Positions 8,781 through 18,169 of a DNA stretch of 64,000 nt are shown piece by piece. The notes below the pieces were generated by a model. That model saw only the letters and a list, made by a program, of their open reading frames with translations. It was not told the DNA's origin and searched no databases. The first letter of the stretch is position 1; each line of letters starts with the position of its first letter. Origin of the DNA: Rhodoligotrophos defluvii (lineage in GTDB: Bacteria > Pseudomonadota > Alphaproteobacteria > Rhizobiales > Im1); NCBI RefSeq assembly GCF_005281615.1, contig NZ_SZZM01000004.1, positions 124,001 through 188,000 of the forward strand. The letters run 5' to 3'. The position numbers and the translations under genes are program-made.

Positions 8781-9527
8781 ATGAGACCGTTGAGAATTGG
8801 TGTGATCTATCCAAGTAATGGCGTATACGAGGATGAGTTTTACAGATTCACACCGCCCGGTGTGACGCTCCACTTCACGCGGTGGACCTGGCCTGACAGA
8901 AAGTGGTTTCGTCCAAACTGGCCAGACCGGATGGCGTCTTTGGCTGACGATCCGGAAATCGCCACCTGTGCTGGCCTGTTCAATCAGATCGAGCCGGCCG
9001 TGGTGACCTTCGGCTGCACCAGCGCGAGCTTTGCCGGGGGCGCCGGCGGCGACATACCGGTGCTGGAAAACATAAAGCGCGGCACCTCCGCAGCGCCATC
9101 GTCGACGTCAACAGGCTTTCTCGATGCATGTCACACACTCGGTGTGACGCGTGTGGCGATTGCATCTGTTTACAGGGAGGAGGTCACCACGCGTTTCGTC
9201 GAATTCCTGTCTCACGCGGGCATCGAAACGGTTTCGCATCGCAGCGTCGGTTGGGAAGGCCAGCCAGACGATGATCATCGCCTGACGACCGCGGATGTTG
9301 AGCGACTCGCACGAGAGTGCGACCATCCCTCCGCTGCCGCCATCCTTATTCCTGAAACCAATATTCTGACCACCGAGGCCATTCCGATCATAGAGGCCCA
9401 GTTGGGCAAGCCGGTCCTCACCGCAATACAAGTGACCGTGTGGCATGCGGCACGACTTGCGGGATCAGACTGGACCGGTGGAATTGGGCGGATTTGGCAG
9501 GCAGGGCTGCCTGCGAAGTCAGCATAA
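8781..9527 (+). CDS. Asp/Glu racemase / arylmalonate decarboxylase superfamily protein (EutA-like)
   Basis: 248 residues; ATG 8781 has AAGAGG 7 bases upstream, so the in-frame TTG at 8763 is less likely. It resembles the maleate isomerase/arylmalonate decarboxylase group, to which the ectoine utilisation protein EutA also belongs: MRPLRIGVIYPSNG at the start, PAVVTFGCTSASFAGG around Cys79, TGFLDACHTLGVTRVAI mid-protein. The position that usually holds the second catalytic Cys reads ILIPETNI, with Glu192. Next to an ectoine-type binding protein, a EutA-like role is the best guess, but the substrate is unknown and the ectoine-opening enzymes (EutBC/DoeAB) are absent. Confidence 0.7.
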   Translation: MRPLRIGVIYPSNGVYEDEFYRFTPPGVTLHFTRWTWPDRKWFRPNWPDRMASLADDPEIATCAGLFNQIEPAVVTFGCTSASFAGGAGGDIPVLENIKRGTSAAPSSTSTGFLDACHTLGVTRVAIASVYREEVTTRFVEFLSHAGIETVSHRSVGWEGQPDDDHRLTTADVERLARECDHPSAAAILIPETNILTTEAIPIIEAQLGKPVLTAIQVTVWHAARLAGSDWTGGIGRIWQAGLPAKSA

Positions 9528-9760
9528 CTGGGCCGTCGTTCGCTCGCGTTCTCCCCAAGAATGAGAACCCTGGCGCACTGCCTCCGCGCCTCCAGCAATC
9601 CGGATCGTTCCGATCGCTCTCGGGCATTTTGTTATGAGCCAAATAGCCGATTGACATGATATTTGCGCCGTAACATTGTGAGGCTGATCTGGTCCGTCGG
9701 CTGACCCTGCGCGAGCCTTCAGGCCGCGCGAGCATCTGAGAACGAAGCGACGAGGAAAGA

Positions 9761-10882
9761 ATGATTCCGAAAACCATGAAGGCCATTGTGCTGACCGGCC
9801 ACGGGGGCATGGACAAGCTGGTCTACCGCGACATGCCGGTCCCCACCTGCCAGCCGGGCGAAGTCCTCCTCGAGGTTGCGGCCTGCGGCCTGAACAACAC
9901 CGATGTCTGGGTCCGCGAAGGCGCCTATGGCACCGACGATGACCCCGAGGCTGTTTCGACATGGCGGCGAGGGCGGTCGACCCTGACATTTCCCCGCGTG
10001 CAGGGCGCGGATATCGTCGGCAAGATCGCCGCTGTTGGGGAAGGCGTTTCCGCGAAGCGCATCGGCGAGCGGGTTGTCGTGGATGCATCGATCTACAACC
10101 GCGATGACGACAGCCTGGCCGACATCGATTATATCGGGCACGGACGGGATGGCGGCTATGCGGAGTACGTTGCCGTGCCCGCGGCGAATGCACACCCGGT
10201 GACTGTCTCCTACAGCGACGCCGAGCTCGCGACCTTCTGGTGCGCGTACCATACGGGCGAGCACATGTTGGATCGCGCCGGGGTGCGGAGCGGCGAAACC
10301 GTGCTGATCACCGGCGCTTCCGGTGGCGTCGGCTCTGGGCTGATCCAGCTGTGTCGCGCCCGGGGTGCCATTCCCTATGCCGTGGTCGGCAGAGGTAAGG
10401 AGCAAGCCGTGAAGGACCTCGGTGCCGAGGGCGTCATGTTCCGCGACAGCGACGATTTCCATGGCGAGCTTCTGGCAATGACCAATGGTCGGCCGATCGA
10501 TGTCGTGGCCGATCTCGTGGGGGGACCACTTTTCGCCAAGCTGCTCAATGTGCTTCGGCCTGAAGGGCGTTACACAACCGCGGGAGCAATCGCGGGGCCG
10601 GTTGTGCAGCTTGATCTTCGCACGATGTATCTCAAGCACTTGCAGCTTCATGGCTCGTCGCAAGGAACGCGGGCGGCGTTCAGGCGGGTCATTGATTATA
10701 TCGAGAGCGGCGCCATCAAACCGATTCTCGCCGCCAAGTTCCCATTGTCGCAATTTCACGAGGCGCAGACGCTGTTCATGTCGAAGTCTTTTGTCGGAAA
10801 CATCGTGGTCATTCCCGACAGGCTCTATTCGAGCGCGCTGGACCAGCCAAACGCCGATCGTCGCGAGATCGCCGTTTCCTGA
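9761..10882 (+). CDS. zinc-independent medium-chain alcohol dehydrogenase/quinone oxidoreductase-type reductase
   Basis: 373 residues, ATG 9761 preceded by GAGGAAAG. The N-terminal GroES-like half begins MKAIVLTGHGGMDKLVYRDM and continues ACGLNNTDVWVREGAYG. The Rossmann half has VLITGASGGVGSGLIQL, a nucleotide-binding loop typical of NADPH-dependent quinone oxidoreductases. At the place where zinc alcohol dehydrogenases have GHE it reads VQGADIVG, so it probably lacks catalytic zinc. It likely reduces a carbonyl or activated double bond. It stands alone, with about 230 bases before it and a dehydrogenase fragment after it, so its pathway cannot be told. Confidence 0.8.
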   Translation: MIPKTMKAIVLTGHGGMDKLVYRDMPVPTCQPGEVLLEVAACGLNNTDVWVREGAYGTDDDPEAVSTWRRGRSTLTFPRVQGADIVGKIAAVGEGVSAKRIGERVVVDASIYNRDDDSLADIDYIGHGRDGGYAEYVAVPAANAHPVTVSYSDAELATFWCAYHTGEHMLDRAGVRSGETVLITGASGGVGSGLIQLCRARGAIPYAVVGRGKEQAVKDLGAEGVMFRDSDDFHGELLAMTNGRPIDVVADLVGGPLFAKLLNVLRPEGRYTTAGAIAGPVVQLDLRTMYLKHLQLHGSSQGTRAAFRRVIDYIESGAIKPILAAKFPLSQFHEAQTLFMSKSFVGNIVVIPDRLYSSALDQPNADRREIAVS

Positions 10883-10903
10883 ACAATCAGCTGAAGGGGT
10901 GAT

Positions 10904-11005
10904 CGGCTCACAAACTCGCTTGGGAAGAAATTGGGCAGGTCGGGCGTCATCGTCAACGCGATCGCGCCGGGTGTGCTGCAGACCTCGATACGGACCAGCA
11001 AGGCG
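10904..11005 (+). pseudogene. fragment of a short-chain dehydrogenase/reductase gene
   Basis: About 34 codons read RLTNSLGKKLGRSGVIVNAI followed by APGVLQTSIRT, the stretch of an SDR (FabG-like) protein after the active-site helix; the VNAIAPG motif is diagnostic. No start, Rossmann GxxxGxG or YxxxK is present upstream, because the oxidoreductase gene ends at 10882. It is a scar left by deletion of most of an SDR gene, and it marks a junction between the oxidoreductase and the transporter operon. Confidence 0.65.
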
Positions 11006-11029
11006 GTGGCGGCTGTACGCGCAGCCATG

Positions 11030-12442
11030 TCATACCGCGCCGAGCCGTATCATCCGTGTGGCTACACGTTCGGCCAGCGCAAGGTCGTGTGTGACCAGCA
11101 GAAGGCCGAGCCCGCTCTTCTCCACGATCTCCAGCAGCAGCTCGATCACCTCCTTCTGGCTCAGAGGATCGAGCCGGGAGGTCGCCTCGTCGGCGAACAG
11201 GAAAACGGGGTCGAGCAGCAGCGTGCGGAGAATGGCAAAGCGCTGCAGTTCGCCTCCCGAGATCTGGTTGGGCAACCGGTCGAGGAGATCGTGCTGGAGC
11301 TTGAGCCGCACCAGAAGCCGCTCCACCGCGCGCCACTCGCGCCGGTGCAGCCTCACGAGATCCTCCAGGCCTTTGCGTATCGTCTGGTGCGGCGCGAAGG
11401 CAGCGGGAGGATCCTGGTAGAGCTTCTGAAACCGGAAGGGAGCAACGCCCCCGCGCCGCTCGACCCTGCCGACATCGGGCAGCACCAGGCCGAGCAGGAC
11501 GTTGCCGGCCGTTGTCTTGCCGCATCCGCTGGGCCCGACGATGGCGACCACCTCGCCTGCGCGCACCTCGACGTCGAGGTCCTTGAACACGGTCCGGTCG
11601 CCGAAAGACTTGGCAAGGCCACGGCCGGCGATCACGGCATTTCCCGCAGGCGGCGGCGTGCGGCGCGGCCAAGCCTCCGGATCGGCCGCAAACAGCGCAC
11701 GGCTGTAGCCATGACTGGGGCTGGTGAGCACCTCGTTCGCGGGGCCGTAGTCCACCAAGCGGCCCTCCAGCATGACCCCGACCGTGCCGCCGAGCGCCCG
11801 CGCCACCGCAATGTCATGGGTGATCGTGAGCAGGAGCCGGCCGGCCTCGATCTCCTGCTTCAACCGCGCCACCACGCTGTCGCGCAGATCCGCATCGAGG
11901 CCCTTGGTCGGCTCATCCGCAATCAGCAAACCACTGTCGCTCGCATGGGCAATGGCGATCGCCACGCGCTGGCACATGCCGCCCGACATCTGGAAGGGAT
12001 AGAGCGCGCCCGCCTGGCCGAGCCCAACCTCCCCCAGATTGTTCTCTGCGCGCATACTGCTGTCCTGGACCCCGCGCCCATGCACGAAGCGATGCACCTC
12101 GGCGACCTGCTCGCCCGTGCGCATGGTCGGGTCCAGCGCCAGCCACGGTTCCTGCGGAAGAAGCGCGATCCTGCGGCCCCAGAGCTTCCGGCGCTCGCCG
12201 GGCGGAGCAGAAAAGAGGTTCATGCCGTCGAGGCGAATGGTCCCTGATGCCTCGAGGTCCGGCGGCAGCGTGCCCATCACCGCCTGCGCGACGAGGGACT
12301 TGCCGGAACCGCTCTCGCCGAGCAAAGTCACGGGCGTGCCCGGCCGCAGCAACAGGGAAACGTCCCTCACGATCGGGCCGGCCGCGGAACGAACCGACAG
12401 CCCCGCGACGGAAAGCTCGCGGATGGGGGCCGGTGCGTTCAT
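11030..12442 (-). CDS. fused double ATP-binding protein of a nickel/peptide-type ABC transporter (DppD-DppF type)
   Basis: 470 residues with two complete ABC domains in one chain. Domain 1 (about 10-245): Walker A GESGSGKS, signature MSGGMCQR, Walker [13 protein letters not shown]. Domain 2 (about 255-470): Walker [10 protein letters not shown], signature ISGGELQR, Walker [14 protein letters not shown]. In most peptide/nickel importers these are two genes. Its start overlaps the upstream permease stop by 4 bases. With the two permeases and the binding protein it completes a four-gene importer. Confidence 0.9.
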   Translation of the reverse strand: MNAPAPIRELSVAGLSVRSAAGPIVRDVSLLLRPGTPVTLLGESGSGKSLVAQAVMGTLPPDLEASGTIRLDGMNLFSAPPGERRKLWGRRIALLPQEPWLALDPTMRTGEQVAEVHRFVHGRGVQDSSMRAENNLGEVGLGQAGALYPFQMSGGMCQRVAIAIAHASDSGLLIADEPTKGLDADLRDSVVARLKQEIEAGRLLLTITHDIAVARALGGTVGVMLEGRLVDYGPANEVLTSPSHGYSRALFAADPEAWPRRTPPPAGNAVIAGRGLAKSFGDRTVFKDLDVEVRAGEVVAIVGPSGCGKTTAGNVLLGLVLPDVGRVERRGGVAPFRFQKLYQDPPAAFAPHQTIRKGLEDLVRLHRREWRAVERLLVRLKLQHDLLDRLPNQISGGELQRFAILRTLLLDPVFLFADEATSRLDPLSQKEVIELLLEIVEKSGLGLLLVTHDLALAERVATRMIRLGAV

Positions 12443-13263
12443 CGATCATCCCTCTGGGCCACGAGTTGCAGGGCGAGCACGAGCAGGAAGATCAGCAGCG
12501 CCGGAAGCAAAACGTGCAGCGGCGCCTCGGCATAGTATGGGAGCAGTTCCACGATCATGCTGCCGAGTTCGGGCGTGGGTGGCTGCAGGCCCACGCTGAT
12601 GGCGCTCAGCGTGGAGACCGCAATGATCGCCGCTGCCATAGCGAAGGCCGCCAGCGTGGCGATATTGGGCGCGATCACCGGCAGGACATAGCTGCGCAGA
12701 ATATAGCCGGGCCCGAAGCCGAGAAGCTTTCCCGCCTCGATGTGAGGCTGCTTGAGCACGCTTGCTGTCGTTGCGCGCGTGACCCGGTAGAATTCCACCC
12801 ACAGGGTCAGCGCCAGCCCGAGATAAAGCGGCCCGAAATTGCCGGGCGCGAAGGCGAGCAGCAGAAGAACGAGCATCAGCCCCGGCAGTGCCAGCACCAT
12901 GTTGGCCAGGAGATCGAAGGCCCGCTCGAGCCAGCCACCGCGCCAGGCGGCGAGCAGGCCGAACAAGACGCCGGGAATGGCGGCCGTCAGCATGGTGAGG
13001 AGGGCCATGCCGAAAGAAAGCCTTGCGCCATGGGCAAGGCGCGCAAGCAGGCTGCGGCCGTAGTGATCCGCACCGAGAAGATATTCGCCGCCCATGGGGG
13101 CAAGGCTGGCGCCGAAATCCTGCGCTGCGGGATCCGCTCGCACCAGCCAGGGCCCCAGGATCGCGAAGGCAGCCAGCGCCGCGAGCAGCCCCGCGCCGGC
13201 GAAACGCGAGCGGGAAGGCGGCCGGGGTGGCGCGGTGCCGACTGAAGCGGTCTCGGTGCTCAT
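12439..13263 (-). CDS. nickel/peptide-type ABC transporter permease (DppC/NikC type)
   Basis: 274 residues; ATG 13263 is preceded by AGGAGGTGGCA, so the longer frame is not used. It has an N-terminal membrane segment (FAGAGLLAALAAFAILGPWL), the DppC-type loop GGEYLLGADHYGRSLLARLA, then five more hydrophobic segments. The EAA region reads KLLGFGPGYILRSYVLPVIA. It overlaps its neighbours by 4 bases on both sides, showing tight coupling. Confidence 0.88.
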   Translation of the reverse strand: MSTETASVGTAPPRPPSRSRFAGAGLLAALAAFAILGPWLVRADPAAQDFGASLAPMGGEYLLGADHYGRSLLARLAHGARLSFGMALLTMLTAAIPGVLFGLLAAWRGGWLERAFDLLANMVLALPGLMLVLLLLAFAPGNFGPLYLGLALTLWVEFYRVTRATTASVLKQPHIEAGKLLGFGPGYILRSYVLPVIAPNIATLAAFAMAAAIIAVSTLSAISVGLQPPTPELGSMIVELLPYYAEAPLHVLLPALLIFLLVLALQLVAQRDDR

Positions 13264-14198
13264 TGCCACCTCCTCAGACGCGGATCGATCCACACGCAGG
13301 CGGCGTCCACGGCGGCGGTGATGGCGACGAAGATCAGCCCCATGACGAGCGCCGTGCCCTGGACCATCGGGATGTCGCGCTCGATAATGGCATGGACGAG
13401 CGCATGGCCGATCCCCGGATAGGCGAAGATCGATTCCACGACGACGACGCCCTCAACCAGATAGACCGCTTGCAGGCCGAGATAGGAGACGACGGGGATT
13501 GCCGCGTTGCGCATCCCGTGGCGGCGCACGACCACCGATTCGGGCAGGCCCTTGTGCCGGGCGAAGGCGAAATAGGGAGCCTTGGCGACGGCAGCGATGG
13601 CGTTGCGCGTCACCCGGCTCGATACGGCCGCAAGGCCGAGCGCCAGGGTCAAGGATGGCAGCACCAGGTCGCGCCAGGTGCCGAACCCGGCGGGCGGCAG
13701 CCAGCCGAGCCAGATGGCGAAGATGAGCATGAGTATGAGACCCAGCACGAATGGCGGCAGGGCGCGCAGGGTCACGGAGCCGGCAAGCCCCAGCCGATCG
13801 ACCGCGCCATTGGGCCTGAGACCGGAGAGGACGCCGACGATGGGGCCGATCAGCAGCGACAGAAGAACGGCCGTGGCCGCAAGCAAAAGCGAGGCTCCGA
13901 GTTGAACCTTCAGCTCCTGAATGACCGGAGCGCCGGTGACGAGGGAATGGCCGAGGTCAAAGCGCAAGAGATTGCCGAGCCACTCCAGGAACTGCACGAG
14001 CCACGGGCGGTCGAGACCCAGCTCCAGGCGCACCTTCTCTGCCGCATCCGTGATCCCCGCGTCCGGACCGTAGCGGCCGGCGGCAATCCGCATGGCCGCG
14101 TCGCCGGGAAGAACCCGCATCAGGACGAAGCATAGCGCCCCGACCACGAAGGCGACGATGCTGGCCTGCCCCAGGCGCGCGAGCAGGAAACGCCCCAT
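13260..14198 (-). CDS. nickel/peptide-type ABC transporter permease (DppB/NikB type)
   Basis: 312 residues. ATG 14198, 8 bases after the binding-protein stop, gives the normal DppB start MGRFLLARLGQASIVAFVVG; a start at 14219 would overlap that gene. The periplasmic region includes LVQFLEWLGNLLRFDLGHSL, followed by membrane segments, and the EAA-like motif sits in KGLPESVVVRRHGMRNAAIP. The C-terminus carries AYPGIGHALVHAIIERDIPM, typical of DppB/NikB. Confidence 0.88.
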   Translation of the reverse strand: MGRFLLARLGQASIVAFVVGALCFVLMRVLPGDAAMRIAAGRYGPDAGITDAAEKVRLELGLDRPWLVQFLEWLGNLLRFDLGHSLVTGAPVIQELKVQLGASLLLAATAVLLSLLIGPIVGVLSGLRPNGAVDRLGLAGSVTLRALPPFVLGLILMLIFAIWLGWLPPAGFGTWRDLVLPSLTLALGLAAVSSRVTRNAIAAVAKAPYFAFARHKGLPESVVVRRHGMRNAAIPVVSYLGLQAVYLVEGVVVVESIFAYPGIGHALVHAIIERDIPMVQGTALVMGLIFVAITAAVDAACVWIDPRLRRWQ

Positions 14199-14206
14199 CG
14201 CACCGC

Positions 14207-15730
14207 TCACTTGGCCCAATGGATGGAGGCGATGCCGTAATTGACCTCCAGCGGGTCGACCTCGACCCCTGTGATGCGCTTGTTGGCAACGATCGCCAGC
14301 TCCGACCAGGTGACCGGGATGCTGGGCAGCTCCTCCTGCAGGATCTCCACCGCCCGGCGCTGGAGCGGCGCCCTCTGCTCCGGATCACTTGTCGCCACCA
14401 GCTTCTTGACGAGAGTGGCCATCTCCTCGTTCGCCCAGCCCGTGGCGCCCCAGTCCCCGCCACCGGGCCCATAGTCCTGCAGTAACGTGCCGACCGGATC
14501 GGGCACGATCGAGTAGAGCCGGGAGATCAGGCCCATTTCCAGCGTGCCGTCCTTGTGCCGGGCCGGGATTTCCGAGCTGTTGCCCACCAGGACTTGGACA
14601 TCGATCCCGACCTTTCTGAGCTGCGCCTGAAGCGCGGTGGCGATCGGCGGCAGTTCCGGCCAGCTCGCATAAGTGATCAGGGAGGCGCTGAAACGTTTGC
14701 CGTCCCGCTCCAGGATGCCGTCGGCGCCGGGCTTCCAGCCCGCCTCCGCCAGCAGCCGCTTGGCGGCCTCCACATCGTGCCTCAGCGGCTCGAGATCCGG
14801 CATGTGCCAGCCACCGAGGGCCGGCGGAAAGAGCTGGGTGGCGGCGAGGTCCGGGTTGCGCAGGATGACTTTCGTGATCCCCACGCGGTCGATGGCGAGA
14901 CTTACCGCCTGCCGTTCCCTGACGTCGTCGAAGAAGGGCGAGCCGGCATTCACCTTGAGAATGCGCGTGCGCGGAATGGTGGCGATCTTCACGTCGAGCT
15001 TCGGGTTGCGCTTCAGCCGCTCGACCGAGACCGGCAGCATGGAGAAGACGAGGTCGGCCTCGCCGCTTTCGGCCATCAGCGCCCGCGTCTCGCCCTGTCC
15101 TACCGCTAGATAGCTGACCGCGCCGATGCCGGGCTTGCCGCCCCACCAGTTGCCTGAGGCCTCGAGCTCCAGCTTCAAGGGCGGCGTAAACGCCTTCACC
15201 TTGTAGGGGCCGGAGCCGATGATCTGGTTCACCTTCCCGGATGCATCATAAGAGGCGGGCGCCAGAATGATCGCGCTGAAATTGACGAGATAGGCCGGCA
15301 CGGCGGCGAACGGCTCTTTGAGCCGTATCACCACATCCTGCCCTTCGCTCACGATCTCCGCGATCGGCACTTGCGCCAGCACGCCCACGCCCTTGTGGGC
15401 GCGCTCGAGGCTGTTCGCCGCGGCGCTGGCGGTAACGGGCGTGCCGTCGTGGAAAACCGCGCCGTCGCGCATGGTGAAGCGCCAGGTGAGCCCGTCATCG
15501 CTCACAGACCATTTCTCGGCCAGTGCCGGGATGAGCTTGCCGGTCGGATCAGCCGAGACCAGCGTCTCGGCCACTTGCAGCCGGCTGAACACATAGCCGG
15601 ATTGCGCAGGATCAATCCCGGCGATCTCCCAAGGGCCGGCGACCTTGAGGGTGCGCTCCTGGGTGAACCCCGGCCCGCTGGAAAGGCCGAGCGCCAAAGC
15701 CGCCGCGAGGAAAAAAGCTGCGAAACGCAT
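14207..15730 (-). CDS. family-5 extracellular substrate-binding protein (NikA/CntA-like)
   Basis: 507 residues from ATG 15730, which has GAGG 6 bases upstream and a clean signal peptide (MRFAAFFLAAALALGLSSG); the in-frame ATG at 15763 is an alternative. Family-5 motifs include VAETLVSADPTGKLIPALAE, DDGLTWRFTMRDGAVFHDG and IIGSGPYKV. The segment GIDVQVLVGNSSEIPARHKD lines up with the E. coli NikA stretch before its metal-site loop, so nickel, a metal-histidine or metallophore complex, or a peptide are all possible. It is the first gene of the operon, 170 bases downstream of hutD, so a link with histidine is worth considering but unproven. Confidence 0.85.
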   Translation of the reverse strand: MRFAAFFLAAALALGLSSGPGFTQERTLKVAGPWEIAGIDPAQSGYVFSRLQVAETLVSADPTGKLIPALAEKWSVSDDGLTWRFTMRDGAVFHDGTPVTASAAANSLERAHKGVGVLAQVPIAEIVSEGQDVVIRLKEPFAAVPAYLVNFSAIILAPASYDASGKVNQIIGSGPYKVKAFTPPLKLELEASGNWWGGKPGIGAVSYLAVGQGETRALMAESGEADLVFSMLPVSVERLKRNPKLDVKIATIPRTRILKVNAGSPFFDDVRERQAVSLAIDRVGITKVILRNPDLAATQLFPPALGGWHMPDLEPLRHDVEAAKRLLAEAGWKPGADGILERDGKRFSASLITYASWPELPPIATALQAQLRKVGIDVQVLVGNSSEIPARHKDGTLEMGLISRLYSIVPDPVGTLLQDYGPGGGDWGATGWANEEMATLVKKLVATSDPEQRAPLQRRAVEILQEELPSIPVTWSELAIVANKRITGVEVDPLEVNYGIASIHWAK

Positions 15731-15900
15731 CCAAGCCTCGTTTGCGATGTTATAACGTTGCATTTCTTTGATCCATCCCGGCAGGAAGGTCAATGCTCAA
15801 TCTGAGTGGATTGAGAGGTCGCGATAAACCGCAATAGGGCGATGTCTGAGAATGGACTGAGCTGCAGGCGCCACGGAGCCGATGATGGCTGAAGCGTCGG

Positions 15901-16470
15901 CTAGGTACCCGTCAGCTCGACGATGAAGATCTCGGCCGACTGGTCCGAATAGAGGTCCAGCGCCGTTCCAGGAGAGATTTCGGCAACGGTGTCGAGCGGC
16001 CGAAGCCTATCCCGGCCGCCTGTGGAAAGTTCCAGGAACCCGTTGGACACGACGAAGGTCTGATCGGCCACACCCCTGATGGTGATCCTCCCAACGAACT
16101 GCTCTCGGCGCAGGGTATGACGGAAGAAACCTCGGCGGGTCATTGCGTTGAGGTCGACGGTTGCGCCGCCAATCAGCTCGCACGAGATCTCTGTCTCTCC
16201 ATCGAAGGAGACGGGCGGTGTACCCGCACTCACGCTCATGCTCGCGGTGGGCGAGCGCAGCAACATGCCCCCGCCGCTGATGAGAGCAATCGTTCTGTCG
16301 ACGCCATCGAACCGGGAGAATGGCCCGGACCGTGCCACGGTCGCGATGCTCAGGCGCCACAGGAAGTCATCATGTCGGCTCGGATCGCGATATACCGCAA
16401 TCTCTCGAGTGGTGCCGCCACCGTTCCGCCAGGGAACGGTGGTATATCGGCGAGCGCGCAACACCCTCAT
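15901..16470 (-). CDS. hutD: HutD family protein
   Basis: 189 residues, a bicupin. The start MRVLRARRYTTVPWRNGGGT contains the conserved HutD motif PWRNGGG, followed by FLWRLSIATVARSGPFSRFDG and ELIGGATVDLNAMTRRG. HutD is conserved in hut operons and is thought to buffer pathway intermediates rather than catalyse a step. It is the last gene of the operon, 28 bases after hutU. Confidence 0.93.
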   Translation of the reverse strand: MRVLRARRYTTVPWRNGGGTTREIAVYRDPSRHDDFLWRLSIATVARSGPFSRFDGVDRTIALISGGGMLLRSPTASMSVSAGTPPVSFDGETEISCELIGGATVDLNAMTRRGFFRHTLRREQFVGRITIRGVADQTFVVSNGFLELSTGGRDRLRPLDTVAEISPGTALDLYSDQSAEIFIVELTGT

Positions 16471-16498
16471 GTGATGCTGACCATCGGCAGTCGAAACA

Positions 16499-18169
16499 TC
16501 AGCCGAGGATAGCCGGGAGGTTCAGGCCGTTCCGGCGTGCGCAATCGACGGCGATGTCGTAACCGGCATCGGCATGGCGCATGACCCCGCTCGCCGGATC
16601 GTTCCAAAGCACACGCTCCAGGCGGCGCGCCGCATCGTCCGTTCCGTCCGCACAGATCACCATGCCGGCATGCTGTGAGAAGCCCATGCCGACACCGCCG
16701 CCATGATGCAGGGATACCCACGTGGCACCGGATGCCGTGTTGAGGAGCGCATTGAGAAGTGGCCAGTCGGACACCGCGTCCGAGCCGTCCTTCATGGCCT
16801 CGGTCTCACGATTGGGCGAAGCGACGGAACCGGAATCCAGGTGATCGCGGCCGATCACGACCGGAGCCTTGAGCTCGCCGCTGCGAACCATCTCGTTGAA
16901 TGCAAGGCCAAGGCGGTGCCGATCGCCTAAGCCAACCCAGCAGATACGCGCGGGTAGCCCCTGAAAGGCGATGCGCTCCCTCGCCATATCCAGCCAGTTG
17001 TGGAGCTGGGTGTTGCCCGGCGTCAGCTCGCGCACCTTGGCATCGGTCTTGTAGATGTCTTCCGGGTCGCCCGACAGCGCGGCCCAGCGGAACGGCCCGA
17101 CCCCCCGGCAGAAGAGAGGCCGGATATAGGCCGGGACGAAGCCGGGAAACGCGAAAGCGTCCTCGAGGCCTTCATCCTTGGCGATCTGGCGGATGTTGTT
17201 GCCGTAGTCGAGGGTCGGGATGCCGCGGTTGTGGAAGGTCACCATGGCCTGGACATGGTCGCGTATCGAGGCACGTGCGGCTTTCTCGACAGCCTTCGGA
17301 TCGCTGATGCGCTTCTCGCGCCACTCCGCCATCGTCCAGCCCTTGGGCAGGTAGCCGTTGATCGGGTCGTGCGCAGACGTCTGGTCGGTGACGATGTCCG
17401 GGCGGATGCCGCGGCTTGCGATCTCCGGCAGGATTTCGGAAGCGTTTCCGAGAAGGCCCACGGACTTGGCTTGGCCAGCTTTTGTCCACCGCTCGATCAT
17501 CGCCAGCGCCTCGTCGAGCGTTTCCGCCTTCTCGTCGAGGTAGCGCGTACGCAGACGGAAATCGATGGAGTCGGGGTTGCATTCGACCGCGAGACAGCAG
17601 GCGCCCGCCATGACGGACGCCAGCGGCTGCGCGCCGCCCATGCCGCCCAGGCCCCCGGTGAGGATCCACTTACCCCCGAGCTTGCCGCCATAATGCTGAC
17701 GCCCAGCCTCCGCGAAGGTCTCGTAGGTGCCCTGCACTATGCCTTGCGTGCCGATATAGATCCACGAGCCGGCCGTCATCTGGCCGTACATGGCGAGCCC
17801 CTTCTTGTCGAGCTCGTTGAAGTGATCCCAGGTGGCCCAATGCGGCACGAGATTGGAATTGGCGATGAGAACACGCGGGGCATCTGCATGGGTGCGGAAG
17901 ACACCGACGGGTTTGCCGGACTGAACGAGCAGCGTCTGATCGTGCTCGAGCTTTTCGAGCGATGCCACGATCAAATCGAAGTCCTGCCAGGTGCGTGCGG
18001 CTCGTCCGATACCCCCATAAACGACAAGCTCGTTGGGGTTCTCGGCGACATCGGGATCGAGATTGTTCATCAGCATGCGCAGCGGCGCTTCGGTGAGCCA
18101 GCTCTTGGCACGAAGTTCGGTACCGTGGGGCGCGCGAACTACGCGCGCGTTGCGGCGTGGATCGGTCAT
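16499..18169 (-). CDS. hutU: urocanate hydratase
   Basis: Converts urocanate to 4-imidazolone-5-propionate in the cytoplasm with tightly bound NAD+ as electrophile. It is 556 residues, the family's normal length. The NAD loop is [13 protein letters not shown]; other recognisable blocks are [43 protein letters not shown] and [17 protein letters not shown] near the C-terminus. ATG 18169 overlaps the hutG stop by 4 bases. Confidence 0.97.
   Translation of the reverse strand: MTDPRRNARVVRAPHGTELRAKSWLTEAPLRMLMNNLDPDVAENPNELVVYGGIGRAARTWQDFDLIVASLEKLEHDQTLLVQSGKPVGVFRTHADAPRVLIANSNLVPHWATWDHFNELDKKGLAMYGQMTAGSWIYIGTQGIVQGTYETFAEAGRQHYGGKLGGKWILTGGLGGMGGAQPLASVMAGACCLAVECNPDSIDFRLRTRYLDEKAETLDEALAMIERWTKAGQAKSVGLLGNASEILPEIASRGIRPDIVTDQTSAHDPINGYLPKGWTMAEWREKRISDPKAVEKAARASIRDHVQAMVTFHNRGIPTLDYGNNIRQIAKDEGLEDAFAFPGFVPAYIRPLFCRGVGPFRWAALSGDPEDIYKTDAKVRELTPGNTQLHNWLDMARERIAFQGLPARICWVGLGDRHRLGLAFNEMVRSGELKAPVVIGRDHLDSGSVASPNRETEAMKDGSDAVSDWPLLNALLNTASGATWVSLHHGGGVGMGFSQHAGMVICADGTDDAARRLERVLWNDPASGVMRHADAGYDIAVDCARRNGLNLPAILG

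Noticed and set aside
9651-9676. TTGACA and TAACAT as a promoter for the oxidoreductase
   Set aside because: Spacing of 14 bases is too short for a normal sigma-70 promoter; left unassigned.
10931-12247. 438-codon plus-strand open frame opposite the double ATPase
   Set aside because: The minus strand encodes two complete ABC domains; the plus frame has low-complexity Gln/Arg/His-rich sequence without family motifs. Only its first codons are meaningful, as an SDR relic.
12247-14135. Long plus-strand frames opposite the two peptide/nickel-type permeases
   Set aside because: They are antisense shadows typical of GC-rich DNA, rich in Arg, Gln and Gly, with no domain or ribosome site.
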